Made by a program: the position numbers and the translations under genes. Positions 35,339 through 44,427 of a stretch of DNA of 64,000 nucleotides are shown here, in pieces. The notes beneath the pieces were generated by a model. It worked only from the letters and a program-made list of their open reading frames with translations. It was not told the origin of the DNA and searched no databases. The first letter of the stretch is position 1. Each line of letters begins with the position of its first letter. Source of the stretch: JABDBL01 sp963845445 (GTDB lineage: Bacteria; Cyanobacteriota; Vampirovibrionia; Obscuribacterales; Obscuribacteraceae). The DNA lies in NCBI GenBank assembly GCA_963845445.1, contig CAWJSE010000003.1:310001-374000 (forward strand), given 5' to 3'.

Positions 35339-35751
35339 TATAAAATAGTCTTGCGCAAGTAATAATCTAATTCTTCTGGGTCTACATAACCGATGTGTTT
35401 AAAGATCAAATCACCATTTCTATTGAAAACGAAGGTGGCAGGTATAGATTTGACAGAGAATGAGTGCACTATATCTTTATTATTTTTATCATCTATATTT
35501 ATAATTTGGCAATCTACTGATTGGCTGTAATTAGTCATCATCTTCTTTAGCACAGGCTTAAATTGCTGACAGGGCGCGCACCATGGCGCCGTAAAGCTCA
35601 CAAGACGGGGACGTTTGGCAGCCATAATAACTTTTTTGATAGGTGTCAAACTTGCTACAAGTGTCTCACTCTCGTGTATAGATTGGAAATAAAGAAAAAT
35701 GCCAGCGCCAATAGCGATGAAAAGGCAAATCATTATTTGGTCTCGATTCAT
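35338..35751 (-). CDS. Membrane-anchored thioredoxin-like protein
   Basis: A 137-residue thioredoxin-fold protein. A signal-anchor (IMICLFIAIGAGIFLYFQS) precedes the fold; the active site is WCAPC at residues 56-60, followed by the cis-Pro region VKSIPATFVFNRNGDLI. It should work as a thiol reductant or oxidant outside the cytoplasmic membrane. Its 3' end touches the last copy of the GC-rich repeat. No partner (ccdA or dsbD) is visible nearby. Confidence 0.85.
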   Translation of the reverse strand: MNRDQIMICLFIAIGAGIFLYFQSIHESETLVASLTPIKKVIMAAKRPRLVSFTAPWCAPCQQFKPVLKKMMTNYSQSVDCQIINIDDKNNKDIVHSFSVKSIPATFVFNRNGDLIFKHIGYVDPEELDYYLRKTIL

Positions 35752-35790
35752 AAATTGCTCTTGCCTTCGTCTGTTTTGTTAATTTGAATT

Positions 35791-36663
35791 CTAGAGATCA
35801 TTAGCAGTTCCAATATCTTCTTTGGCTTGCTTCCATAAATCATCCCATTGACCAACCGTCAAATCTCTCAAGGAACAATTTGCCCTTTTTTCCATTAATT
35901 GAAATCTTTTTTTGAATTTTTCAATCGTTAAGAGCAAAGCCTCCTCTGGATCAATTTTATACCAACGCGCGATATTTACTATGGTAAATAAAATATCCCC
36001 CATCTCCAAATATAGATCCTCATGCGCTACCGAAGAAGCTGGGTGGCTTTGACCGCTTATATTTGCAGCCATAGGTTCTTTGCCTCGTACTTTCTGCGTC
36101 TCTTGCTTAAATTCTTCTATTTCGCTTTCTAATTGTTTCCATATATCAACTTCCTTTTCCCATTCAAAACCTTGATTTACTGCTCTTTCCGATACTTTCA
36201 AAGCTTTTAGCAAAGCTGGCATACCGTTCGGTATATTAGCTAAAGCGGAGTCTTTAACCTTGTCATCGTTGTCATTGCTATTGCGCGCTTGAGCTTTTTC
36301 AGCTTCCTTTATTTGCTCCCACTGACGCAGTACTTCAGCACTCGTTTTAAGTTCTTTATCCGAAAAAACATGGGGATGTCGGCCAATCATTTTTTTATTT
36401 ATTGCTTCAACAACATCTTCAATGTCAAAATATCCTTGCTCAGCGCTAAGCTGAGCTTGCAAGACTATTTGGAGCAAAAGATCGCCTAATTCGTCTTTAA
36501 GTTTGTCAAAGTCATTACCATTAATGGCATCTAGGACTTCATAAGTCTCTTCTAAGAGATAACGGGTAAGACTTCTATAGGTTTGTTCTCGATCCCATGG
36601 ACATCCATCAGGACCGCGTAAAGAAGAAATAGTTTGACAAAATTGTTCAAATTGAGATGGCAT
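35791..36663 (-). CDS. mazG: Nucleoside triphosphate pyrophosphohydrolase MazG
   Basis: MazG of about 290 residues from the ATG at 36663. The first MazG domain has LRGPDGCPWDREQTYRSLTRYLLEETYEVLDAI and KLKDELGDLLLQIVLQA; the second has VNQGFEWEKEVDIWKQLESEIEEF and LYLEMGDILFTIVNIARW. It hydrolyses NTPs to NMP and pyrophosphate, likely clearing damaged nucleotides and ppGpp-type substrates. The frame extends 24 residues upstream to 36735, but those residues are hydrophobic and outside the conserved domain. A linker between domains contains a polar insertion. Confidence 0.9.
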   Translation of the reverse strand: MPSQFEQFCQTISSLRGPDGCPWDREQTYRSLTRYLLEETYEVLDAINGNDFDKLKDELGDLLLQIVLQAQLSAEQGYFDIEDVVEAINKKMIGRHPHVFSDKELKTSAEVLRQWEQIKEAEKAQARNSNDNDDKVKDSALANIPNGMPALLKALKVSERAVNQGFEWEKEVDIWKQLESEIEEFKQETQKVRGKEPMAANISGQSHPASSVAHEDLYLEMGDILFTIVNIARWYKIDPEEALLLTIEKFKKRFQLMEKRANCSLRDLTVGQWDDLWKQAKEDIGTANDL

Positions 36664-36785
36664 GTAATAAGAATACCCCCAAAGCTTAAAGCTAACGGGA
36701 AATATTTCACAGAATAAATACATAAATGAGCACAATCTGCTAACCTCTACTTAATCTATAGGGATCTCTCAGGAGTAATCAAAAG

Positions 36786-38243
36786 GTGGATGTTTGTGTC
36801 ATTGGGGCCGGTTATGTCGGATTAGTCACCGGTGCTTGTCTGGCGTATTTAGGTAATAAAGTTATTGTTGTTGATGCAAATGTTTCTCGCATTAATGAAC
36901 TCAAACAGGGCAAAATGCCATTTTTTGAGCCCGGTTTAGCACAGTTGGTAGAAAGCACAACAACTAGCCGATGCTTAGAATTCACTGAAAATTTAGCATT
37001 AGCGGTTAAACATTCCCATGTAATATTTATTGCTGTTGGAACACCGCCACTGCCTGACGGTGAACCCGATCTCTCTCAAGTGACCGCCGTAGCATCGCAA
37101 ATCGGCTCTTCTTTAGATGCAACCCAAAAGCGCGTAATCGTAAATAAGTCTACTGTTCCGGTAGGATCTGGCAACTGGGTTGAAATGTTAATATATCAGG
37201 GAATGACTAACAAAGAAGAACAAACATTAGTAACGGCTGGAGGAGGTAGAGTATCCGCGAAATCGAAAGGAGAAGGATTGCCCGCTTTTTCCGTTGTAAG
37301 CAATCCTGAATTCTTACGTGAGGGTTCTGCGATAGCTGATTCACTTTTCCCAGATAGAATTGTAATTGGCAGCAGCGATGATTTTGCCATCACTCTGATG
37401 AAAGAGCTTTATCAACCTATTCTTGAGCAGAGCTTTAGGTTACCCTCGTTTTTGAAAGAACTACCTGAGGCAGCTTATGATAGGAGAAACGACAATTCAG
37501 CGGAATCAATAAAAATACCTTTTGTAGTTACTGATTTAACTAGTGCTGAATTAATTAAATATGCTGCCAACGCTTTCTTGGCCTTAAAAATTAGCTTCGC
37601 CAATGAAATGGCAGGTTTATGCGAGAAGGCTGGTGCTGACATTCGCGAGGTAGTTAAAGGGATAGGATTAGATAAAAGAATTGGACAATATTTTTTGAAT
37701 GCTGGAATAGGCTGGGGTGGCAGTTGTTTTGGCAAAGACGTGAGAGCCCTGATTGAAAGCGCTAAAGAATATAATTATCCAACACCTATTCTGGAATCAA
37801 CTATTGCTGTGAATGAAAGACAACGAAAGGTGCTTGTCGGAAAATTGCAAGAAGAGCTCAAGATTCTAAAAGGCCGAACAATTGGGCTGATGGGATTATC
37901 GTTTAAGCCTAATACAGATGACTTACGTGACGCCCCCAGTCTTACCATAGCCAATCATCTGATTAAATTGGGGGCTTTTGTTAAAGCGTACGATCCAGTA
38001 AGCAATGGAGCTTGTGCTCAGCAGCAGCCTGAACTTAACCTAACTTATAGCAAGAATTTAATCGATTTAGCTGAAAATTGCGATGCTTTACTGTTAGTGA
38101 CAGAATGGGACGAATTCAAAAAAGCTAATTGGCAAGAAATTGCTGCCGTCATGCGCTCTCCATTAGTGATTGATGGACGCAACGTGCTGCCTGAACAGGA
38201 AATACTTTCTGCTGGAATCGTTTACAGGGGCATAGGACATTGA
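36786..38243 (+). CDS. ugd: UDP-glucose 6-dehydrogenase
   Basis: A 485-residue enzyme starting at GTG, preceded by AGGAG. NAD-binding GAGYVGLVTGACLAYLG lies at the start, SVVSNPEFLREGSAI in the middle, and the catalytic Cys in GIGWGGSCFGKDV near residue 315. It oxidises UDP-glucose to UDP-glucuronate in two steps. The protein is longer than most (about 440) due to a polar insert near residues 145-165 and another near 220-235. Its stop overlaps the next start by 4 bases, coupling it to the decarboxylase. Confidence 0.92.
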   Translation: MDVCVIGAGYVGLVTGACLAYLGNKVIVVDANVSRINELKQGKMPFFEPGLAQLVESTTTSRCLEFTENLALAVKHSHVIFIAVGTPPLPDGEPDLSQVTAVASQIGSSLDATQKRVIVNKSTVPVGSGNWVEMLIYQGMTNKEEQTLVTAGGGRVSAKSKGEGLPAFSVVSNPEFLREGSAIADSLFPDRIVIGSSDDFAITLMKELYQPILEQSFRLPSFLKELPEAAYDRRNDNSAESIKIPFVVTDLTSAELIKYAANAFLALKISFANEMAGLCEKAGADIREVVKGIGLDKRIGQYFLNAGIGWGGSCFGKDVRALIESAKEYNYPTPILESTIAVNERQRKVLVGKLQEELKILKGRTIGLMGLSFKPNTDDLRDAPSLTIANHLIKLGAFVKAYDPVSNGACAQQQPELNLTYSKNLIDLAENCDALLLVTEWDEFKKANWQEIAAVMRSPLVIDGRNVLPEQEILSAGIVYRGIGH

Positions 38244-39184
38244 AATACGTCATTACTGGCGGTGCAGGTTTTATCGGCTCACATCTTACAGATCGGCTTC
38301 TCTCGGAAGGGCACCAAGTTATAGTGATAGATAATCTCATCACTGGTAATTTCAACAATATCGCTCATCATCAAAATAAGCAAAATTTTGAATTCATCCA
38401 CCATAATGTCAGTAATCACATGCATGTGATTGGCGAAGTCGATTGGATTGTGCATTTCGCCTCGCCGGCCAGTCCTGTGGATTATTTACAACTATCCATT
38501 GAAACTTTGAAAGTAAATTCTTTAGGTACACATAATACTCTAGGCTTAGCCAGAGCAAAATCAACAAAATATTTATTAGCCAGCACATCTGAAGTCTATG
38601 GTGACCCAGAAGTGCATCCACAGCCAGAGAGCTATTGGGGGAATGTTAATCCAATCGGTCCACGTGGTGTCTATGATGAATCAAAACGTTTTGCGGAAGC
38701 TATTACGATGGCTTATCATAAGAAGCATGGCTTAGACACACGCATAGTTCGAATTTTTAACTGCTATGGTCCCCGTCTACGTATCAATGATGGTCGTGTA
38801 ATTTCAAATCTCATAAGCCAGGCTTTAGAGAATAAACCGCTCACCGTCTATGGTGATGGTTCACAAACAAGAAGCTTTCAATATGTGTCTGACTTAATTG
38901 AAGGCATTGTACGCTTGATGTCCACAGAATATCATTTGCCGGTTAACCTAGGCAATCCGCAAGAACGAACTATATTAGAGGTAGCCAAACTCATTAAAGA
39001 ATTAACCAATTCAAATAGTGAGATTATTTTGCAAGCTCTGCCAATAGATGATCCCAAACGACGACTGCCTGATATATCCGTTGCAAAGAAATTGTTAAAA
39101 TGGGAACCAAAGAAGGATCTTATTGAAGGGCTAAACGACACAATAGCTTGGTATCGCAATCAATTAGCTGCAGTAGAGTTGTAA
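38240..39184 (+). CDS. uxs: UDP-glucuronate decarboxylase (UDP-xylose synthase)
   Basis: A 314-residue short-chain dehydrogenase/reductase with GGAGFIGSHL, LASTSEVYGDPEVHPQPESYWGNVNPIGPRGVYDESKR (catalytic Tyr/Lys pair near residues 145 and 149) and RIVRIFNCYGPRLR, all typical of UXS. It converts UDP-glucuronate to UDP-xylose. The start is TTG, overlapping the ugd stop, so both are made together and supply UDP-xylose for surface polysaccharide. It ends 2 bp before the convergent hyfF-like gene. Confidence 0.9.
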   Translation: MKYVITGGAGFIGSHLTDRLLSEGHQVIVIDNLITGNFNNIAHHQNKQNFEFIHHNVSNHMHVIGEVDWIVHFASPASPVDYLQLSIETLKVNSLGTHNTLGLARAKSTKYLLASTSEVYGDPEVHPQPESYWGNVNPIGPRGVYDESKRFAEAITMAYHKKHGLDTRIVRIFNCYGPRLRINDGRVISNLISQALENKPLTVYGDGSQTRSFQYVSDLIEGIVRLMSTEYHLPVNLGNPQERTILEVAKLIKELTNSNSEIILQALPIDDPKRRLPDISVAKKLLKWEPKKDLIEGLNDTIAWYRNQLAAVEL

Positions 39185-39186
39185 GC

Positions 39187-40626
39187 TTACTGCGAACTAT
39201 TCCACATAACACCGGACATAAGTCCCAGCAGCAGAGAACAAACAACCAGTGCTGCCGGGATGACGCTGGTAGCAATGGGTCTGAAATAATTTAAATGAGG
39301 ATTGGACGCACCTAAAATGATTTTGCCAATATGCATAGAAACTAGGATAAAACTCAGAGATAAGGCAATAAGGACAAATACTGCACTGGCATAATAATGC
39401 AGATCAATTGTTTTCATAAGAATAAGCCATTCACTCAAAAATGTTCCGAATGGTGGTGCACCGGTGCCCGCAAAAATTGACATTGTTAACAAAACAGCCC
39501 AGGCCGGTGCCGATGCCATCAGCCCAGACTGATCGGAGATTTTCTTCTTGCCAGTAGCTTGAATCACATTGCCAGAAAGTAAGAAGAGAGAAACTTTAGA
39601 AATGCTGTGGTTGAGCGCTTGAAAGAAGAATAGCCAGCCAGAGTTAAGTCCAATAGCAAGAAGCATCACCCCTACATTTTCGATACTAGAATACGCTAAA
39701 AGTCGCTTCAAAGCATATTGACGAATCAAAAACAGACTTGCTGCCACCACGGTTGCTGTACCAACCCATATAGTTATTGTGCTGCTCACTTGCTGGTGCC
39801 CGGAAGCTGTAATGATCTCGGAAGTTCGCCAAATTGCAAATAAAGCACAATTTAGCAGGGAGCCCGAAAGCAACGCTGACGAGGGTGCCGGCGCTTCGGA
39901 ATGCGCATCGGGCAACCAGCTATGGAGTGGAAACAAGCCCGCCTTTGTTCCATAACCGAGAAGACAAAAGATCCAGCCAAAGCGCAATAGTTTGAAATTC
40001 AGTTGAGGCGCCACGGCGATCAGCCGCGAGATTTGCAGACTACCACCTGTTAGGGCACCATGTTGTCCAGCAGCAAAGATGAAGAGGACACCCAGTAAGG
40101 CAAGAGAAATGCCAACGCTGCAAATGATTAGGTATTTCCAAGTTGCTTCAATGGCACGCTTTGTTCTGCTAAAGTAAACAAGCGGTGCCGATAAAAGTGT
40201 GGTTGATTCAACGCAGATCCAAAGATAGCCAAGATTCTTGCAACAAAAGACTGTGTACATGGCCAGTACAAAGAACATGGCACAGGCATAATTTAACCGA
40301 ACATTGCCACTAATTGATCGTGTTGACATAGTCGCTTCGCGCTGGAAGAAAATGTGAGACTGTGTAAGAGCACAAGCAGAGATAGTCGCTGTAAGCAAAA
40401 TGAAAGCAGCGTCTATACGTGTAATAAAGAAGTCTGACGAAATCCAAATGTTCGATACTACACCACTAACAATTGGAAGTGTCAACCAAACAAGTAATAT
40501 CAGTTGGATCCAAATTGCCAGGATCACCAATCTACCTGCTACCTTTACGTTCTTTACGAGCCACATCGCGGCTGCGACCACGGACGGTATAGAGGCAATA
40601 AATAATAGTAATAAATCTATCTGCAT
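39187..40626 (-). CDS. hyfF: Hydrogenase-4 subunit F-like proton-translocating membrane protein
   Basis: A 479-residue polytopic protein of the NuoL/M/N-HyfF family, with about 13-14 hydrophobic helices. Conserved motifs include HSWLPDAHSEAPAPSSALLSGSLLN, with the helix-7/8 region, and AYSSIENVGVMLLAIGLN. In hydrogenase-4-like and formate hydrogenlyase complexes such subunits carry ion pumping. It is the last gene of the four-gene arm and lacks downstream hyfG/hyfI. It ends almost on the stop of uxs. Slightly shorter than E. coli HyfF (526). Confidence 0.82.
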   Translation of the reverse strand: MQIDLLLLFIASIPSVVAAAMWLVKNVKVAGRLVILAIWIQLILLVWLTLPIVSGVVSNIWISSDFFITRIDAAFILLTATISACALTQSHIFFQREATMSTRSISGNVRLNYACAMFFVLAMYTVFCCKNLGYLWICVESTTLLSAPLVYFSRTKRAIEATWKYLIICSVGISLALLGVLFIFAAGQHGALTGGSLQISRLIAVAPQLNFKLLRFGWIFCLLGYGTKAGLFPLHSWLPDAHSEAPAPSSALLSGSLLNCALFAIWRTSEIITASGHQQVSSTITIWVGTATVVAASLFLIRQYALKRLLAYSSIENVGVMLLAIGLNSGWLFFFQALNHSISKVSLFLLSGNVIQATGKKKISDQSGLMASAPAWAVLLTMSIFAGTGAPPFGTFLSEWLILMKTIDLHYYASAVFVLIALSLSFILVSMHIGKIILGASNPHLNYFRPIATSVIPAALVVCSLLLGLMSGVMWNSSQ

Positions 40627-40630
40627 TTTT

Positions 40631-41281
40631 TCATTGCTCGAGATCTGTCATGCGACTAACGTCTATATGCTCAAAGCTTTTCTTGATGCTAAAGATAAGC
40701 ACACCGGCAATCATAACAGCACCAAGGATATCAACAAACACTGCCATCTCTATCAGTATTGGTAAACCATCAGTCTGTGACAAGGCAAATAAAAAAACGC
40801 CATTTTCAAGGGTAAGGTAGCCAATTATCAGGCCAAATGCCAACCGTCTGGTCAACATAAGGAGAAGTCCGCTAAAGATAAGAGAAATACTGGCAGTTGC
40901 AGTTGCAATTACCATGCCCCCAAGAGCTGGCAATGGCAAGTGTTGGGCAACAAAAAAACTGAATACGAATAAAAGGATACTCAGATGCATCGTCAGCGGA
41001 GCAGGAAGGATCATGCCTGGATCGGTACCAACCTCAATGCGACGAACTATCCAATTGAGAAAAGCAGGTACGATAAATGCACGCTGGACGATAAGAGTAA
41101 GAGCAATTATATAGAAGTGTGGCTGGTGATGTTCATAAGCAAAATATGCTGTTTCACCAGCAATCAGCCATATTTGTAGAGAGTACATAGAAAGCTTTAG
41201 CTGCGGATTTCTTGAGCCCAGCATTAAAACACCTATGACAGCACAGGCAATGCCGACTATTTCATATGCCGTGATGAGCAT
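40631..41281 (-). CDS. hyfE: Hydrogenase-4 subunit E-like membrane protein
   Basis: A 216-residue protein with about seven short hydrophobic helices. Start is placed at the ATG at 41281 (LITAYEIVGIACAVIGVLMLGSRN), which matches the expected HyfE N terminus and length of 216. The longer frame to 41389 would overlap hyfC heavily. HyfE corresponds to a NuoK-like component fused with another membrane segment. It overlaps hyfC by 20 bp and is 4 bp from hyfF, in the order C-E-F as in Hyf operons. Confidence 0.78.
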   Translation of the reverse strand: MLITAYEIVGIACAVIGVLMLGSRNPQLKLSMYSLQIWLIAGETAYFAYEHHQPHFYIIALTLIVQRAFIVPAFLNWIVRRIEVGTDPGMILPAPLTMHLSILLFVFSFFVAQHLPLPALGGMVIATATASISLIFSGLLLMLTRRLAFGLIIGYLTLENGVFLFALSQTDGLPILIEMAVFVDILGAVMIAGVLIFSIKKSFEHIDVSRMTDLEQ

Positions 41282-42209
41282 AGAGTCCTCCGATAAGCGC
41301 AGCGGCAACAGCAAACAAGCTGATCGTAAGCACATAAGCAATGAACTCCGGTGTTCTTCGCCACTGTAATTTGACTGAAACTGCTTCAATTATTGCCGTA
41401 ATGCTAGCAATGCTCAGGATTCCAACAATGCTAAGAATGCCGCGAGCCGATTCGCTCAATTGACATATACAAGTTGTTGCATGCAGGAGGCACTGTACAG
41501 AAAGACCATAGAGAACTACCATTTTTAGTAAATGGGCAAATTCTACAAGGGCAAGGTTTTTGCCAGAATTCTCCAAAATCATGGCTTCATGTACCATAGT
41601 TAGTTCGAGGTGAGTGGTTGGATCATCAATGGGCATACGTGAAAGATCTGCAATACTGGCGAGGAACAAGGCTAGAGCAGCAGACAGCCATACAGGAGCA
41701 TCGTAGATCGAGCAAGTCCGTGAAAAAGCAAAAATTGTACTAAGACTACTGCTGTGGGACATTAGCCCCAAAGCCACTAGACTTAAGAATATAGCAGGCT
41801 CGGTTAACATGGCAACGTAGGCTTCGCGGCTAGCTCCGAAAGCACCAAACGCACTGCCAGTATCAAGAGCACTCAATATGATCATGAATCTGAGTAATGC
41901 TAACATGTAAAGAAGCAAGAAAAGATCGTCACCAGAAAAATTTGGCTTGAATGAGAGCCAGGGTACAAGAAAAGCAATTAATAACATTACCGCCAAATTG
42001 AGTACACTGCTTAGAGGAAATATCCAGGTGGTAGTTTCGCTAATCGTCTGATTTTTGTTCAATAGCTTAAGAATGTCAAACAAAGGCTGTAGAATTGGCG
42101 CACCGATTCTGTTTTGCATGCGTGCCTTAAGTTTTCTAATAACACCAAGAGCTATAGACGGCAGAAGTAGAATACAGATAGAAAGAGCAAGATATTTAAA
42201 TACCGTCAT
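41262..42209 (-). CDS. hyfC: Hydrogenase-4 subunit C-like (NuoH-type) membrane protein
   Basis: A 315-residue NuoH-type subunit. The conserved KARMQNRIGAPILQPLFDILKLLNK near residue 28 corresponds to the quinone/catalytic-module contact segment, and the DLSRMPIDDPTTHLELTMVHEAMILE region carries acidic residues of this family. In complete complexes it joins the catalytic module to the pumping subunits. Here no catalytic module gene is near. Start overlaps the hyfB stop by 4 bp. Confidence 0.82.
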   Translation of the reverse strand: MTVFKYLALSICILLLPSIALGVIRKLKARMQNRIGAPILQPLFDILKLLNKNQTISETTTWIFPLSSVLNLAVMLLIAFLVPWLSFKPNFSGDDLFLLLYMLALLRFMIILSALDTGSAFGAFGASREAYVAMLTEPAIFLSLVALGLMSHSSSLSTIFAFSRTCSIYDAPVWLSAALALFLASIADLSRMPIDDPTTHLELTMVHEAMILENSGKNLALVEFAHLLKMVVLYGLSVQCLLHATTCICQLSESARGILSIVGILSIASITAIIEAVSVKLQWRRTPEFIAYVLTISLFAVAAALIGGLYAHHGI

Positions 42210-44182
42210 ATTGATATACCAATCGCCATTAGTGCTACCAGCGTCAATAGAATATAGCCCAAATAAAGATGGACGCTGCCAGCTTGAAGGAATGACATAA
42301 ATTCTCCTAAATAGCGTATGGACCGTACCGCAGGAATGTATAGGCGTGTTTCCAGGATAGAAGCCATTTCTACTTCCTCAGTAATACTTTCAGGAAAGTG
42401 TCTGCGATCTCGTCCGGTTATGACAGTCCGGCTATTGTATTGAAACAAAGGTGCAAAAGTATAGGCTATGTTTTCAGCAAAACTTGTTGCTGTACCTTGC
42501 ATACGCTTACTCAAAGACCCATAACCACATTCCCAAGTAATGTACTTTTTGATCCTTCCTTTCCCTGTTACCAGCCATATTCGGTAGAAAATGATGGTGA
42601 GGGTAGCCACAATCAATGCAAATATAATCATCGGTATGGTATAGAAAGTGCTAATATCAGTGCGGCTGTGCAAGGCTGAGGTGCAAATAGGTTGCAAAAT
42701 TTTCAGAGTTAATGGTGCGGCTAATCCAAGGAATATACAGCAAATTGCCAAAAAGCCCTGAGCAACAAGCATCCAGGTGGTGCCTTCTCTAGCATGGTCT
42801 GCTGCAGCAGAATGCGGTCTTCCTAAAAATGAAAAACCGATAGCCTTGGTAAAGCAATAAAGGGTCATACCGCTAACAAGCCCTAAAACGGCAATACATG
42901 CAATGCTCATACCAGCCAGCCAAAGCGAGCTTGACGCTGAAGCAAGATTGAAGAAGCTTTGATATATAAGCCATTTGCTATTGAAACCATTGAGTGGTGG
43001 CAAGGCACAAATAGCAGCGCTGCCTGTAACAAAGCACAACATTGTCCATGGCATCTTCTTACCTAGGCCGCCAAGTTGCTCAAGGTTACGAGTATGAACC
43101 CGACTATCAATAGTGCCGGCGGTTAAAAACAGAAGGCTTTTGAACAAACCATGATTGACACAATGGAATATGGCAGCAGCAAGGCCCAGGGATGCTACAA
43201 GCCCAAGATTGAGACTTTGACCAACCATAGAGAGACTAATACCAATCAAAATTAGCCCAACATTCTCTATACTGCTGTAGGCTAGCAGAGATTTCAAATC
43301 ATGTTGTATTAAAGCGAAGAGGACTCCCCAGAATGCCGAAATTATTCCTAACGCTAACATAAAATACATCAGCCACGTTGAGTGCAAACCATTCATTACT
43401 AGTAGGCGGATAATCGCATAGAGAGAAATTTTGATCATTACACCACTCATTAATGCTGATACTGGTGCTGGTGCCGCTGGATGCGCATAAGGCAGCCATT
43501 CATGGAATGGCCATACGCCTCCTTTTATGCAGAGTCCAATCAGTATAATGAATGCAGGAATAACAGTAGATGGCATAGAAAAGTGCCAATCGGCAAGAGT
43601 CCAAGTATTAAATAAGGCATGCATCCAGAGAAATCCTGCCATCAGTAATGCGGTGGCAATGCGAGTGGCTCCCAAATAAATGAAAGCGGCTTTTCGGGCC
43701 TCATGACTGGATAGATTCGTCGCTATTAATAATGCAGATGTAAGTGCAGTGACTTCCCAGGAAACTAGAAAAGAAAGTGCGTTAGCCGCTAAAATCAGAC
43801 CGAGCATGCCAATGACAAACAAGAACAATTGGACCCAATAACAACCAGCGTTGATATTTCCATTAAGATGTTTCAGATATCCTGGCGAGAAAAGAGAAAT
43901 TGAAATTGTAACTATTGCTAAAAGCCCAACAAAGATTGAGGAGAGAGCGTCAAGACGGCAGCTCAGCGGGGCTACAACAAGATAGATAGGTGCTGCCGCA
44001 ATCCAATTAATATCTCCCTTCCATCCCATTATCGCGGCAGCAAGCATTGCTAATCCACCAAGAAGCAGTGCGCCGGCGGCATAGCCGTGCTTGACATTCT
44101 TGCCAAGAATTGTCATCACAACACAACTAAAGAGCCAGAATTCTACTGTTCCGGTCAATAAGGTGGTAGCCGTTAGCAACAT
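42206..44182 (-). CDS. hyfB: Hydrogenase-4 subunit B-like proton-translocating membrane protein
   Basis: A 658-residue NuoL-type subunit (E. coli HyfB is 672). It has SFLVSWEVTALTSALLIATNLSS, HEWLPYAHPAAPAPVSALMSGVMIK and AYSSIENVGLILIGISL, the conserved ion-path residues of the antiporter family, and a C-terminal region ending in TWECGYGS. First gene of the B-C-E-F arm; a 245-bp gap separates it from the SulP-carbonic anhydrase gene on the same strand, leaving room for its own promoter. Role in ion translocation is family knowledge; the electron or chemical input is unknown. Confidence 0.82.
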   Translation of the reverse strand: MLLTATTLLTGTVEFWLFSCVVMTILGKNVKHGYAAGALLLGGLAMLAAAIMGWKGDINWIAAAPIYLVVAPLSCRLDALSSIFVGLLAIVTISISLFSPGYLKHLNGNINAGCYWVQLFLFVIGMLGLILAANALSFLVSWEVTALTSALLIATNLSSHEARKAAFIYLGATRIATALLMAGFLWMHALFNTWTLADWHFSMPSTVIPAFIILIGLCIKGGVWPFHEWLPYAHPAAPAPVSALMSGVMIKISLYAIIRLLVMNGLHSTWLMYFMLALGIISAFWGVLFALIQHDLKSLLAYSSIENVGLILIGISLSMVGQSLNLGLVASLGLAAAIFHCVNHGLFKSLLFLTAGTIDSRVHTRNLEQLGGLGKKMPWTMLCFVTGSAAICALPPLNGFNSKWLIYQSFFNLASASSSLWLAGMSIACIAVLGLVSGMTLYCFTKAIGFSFLGRPHSAAADHAREGTTWMLVAQGFLAICCIFLGLAAPLTLKILQPICTSALHSRTDISTFYTIPMIIFALIVATLTIIFYRIWLVTGKGRIKKYITWECGYGSLSKRMQGTATSFAENIAYTFAPLFQYNSRTVITGRDRRHFPESITEEVEMASILETRLYIPAVRSIRYLGEFMSFLQAGSVHLYLGYILLTLVALMAIGISI

Positions 44183-44427
44183 TATGCATGTCTCTCAAGA
44201 TGCCTTCTAGGAATTAAATCACATCCGAGTTGAAATGGTGATAAACATTAAAATTAATCGTCTAAACAACCTGCGGTAATCCATGTTTGACTCTGCAAGA
44301 GTGAAAGAACTCCCGACTGCCAATTCAGTAGATTATTTAGGGCTGGCTGTATGACTGGAAAGTAAATTCTGGATGATCAAATAAAAGCGTTTTTTGCAGA
44401 AGCAATCATGGCATATTATAAATATGT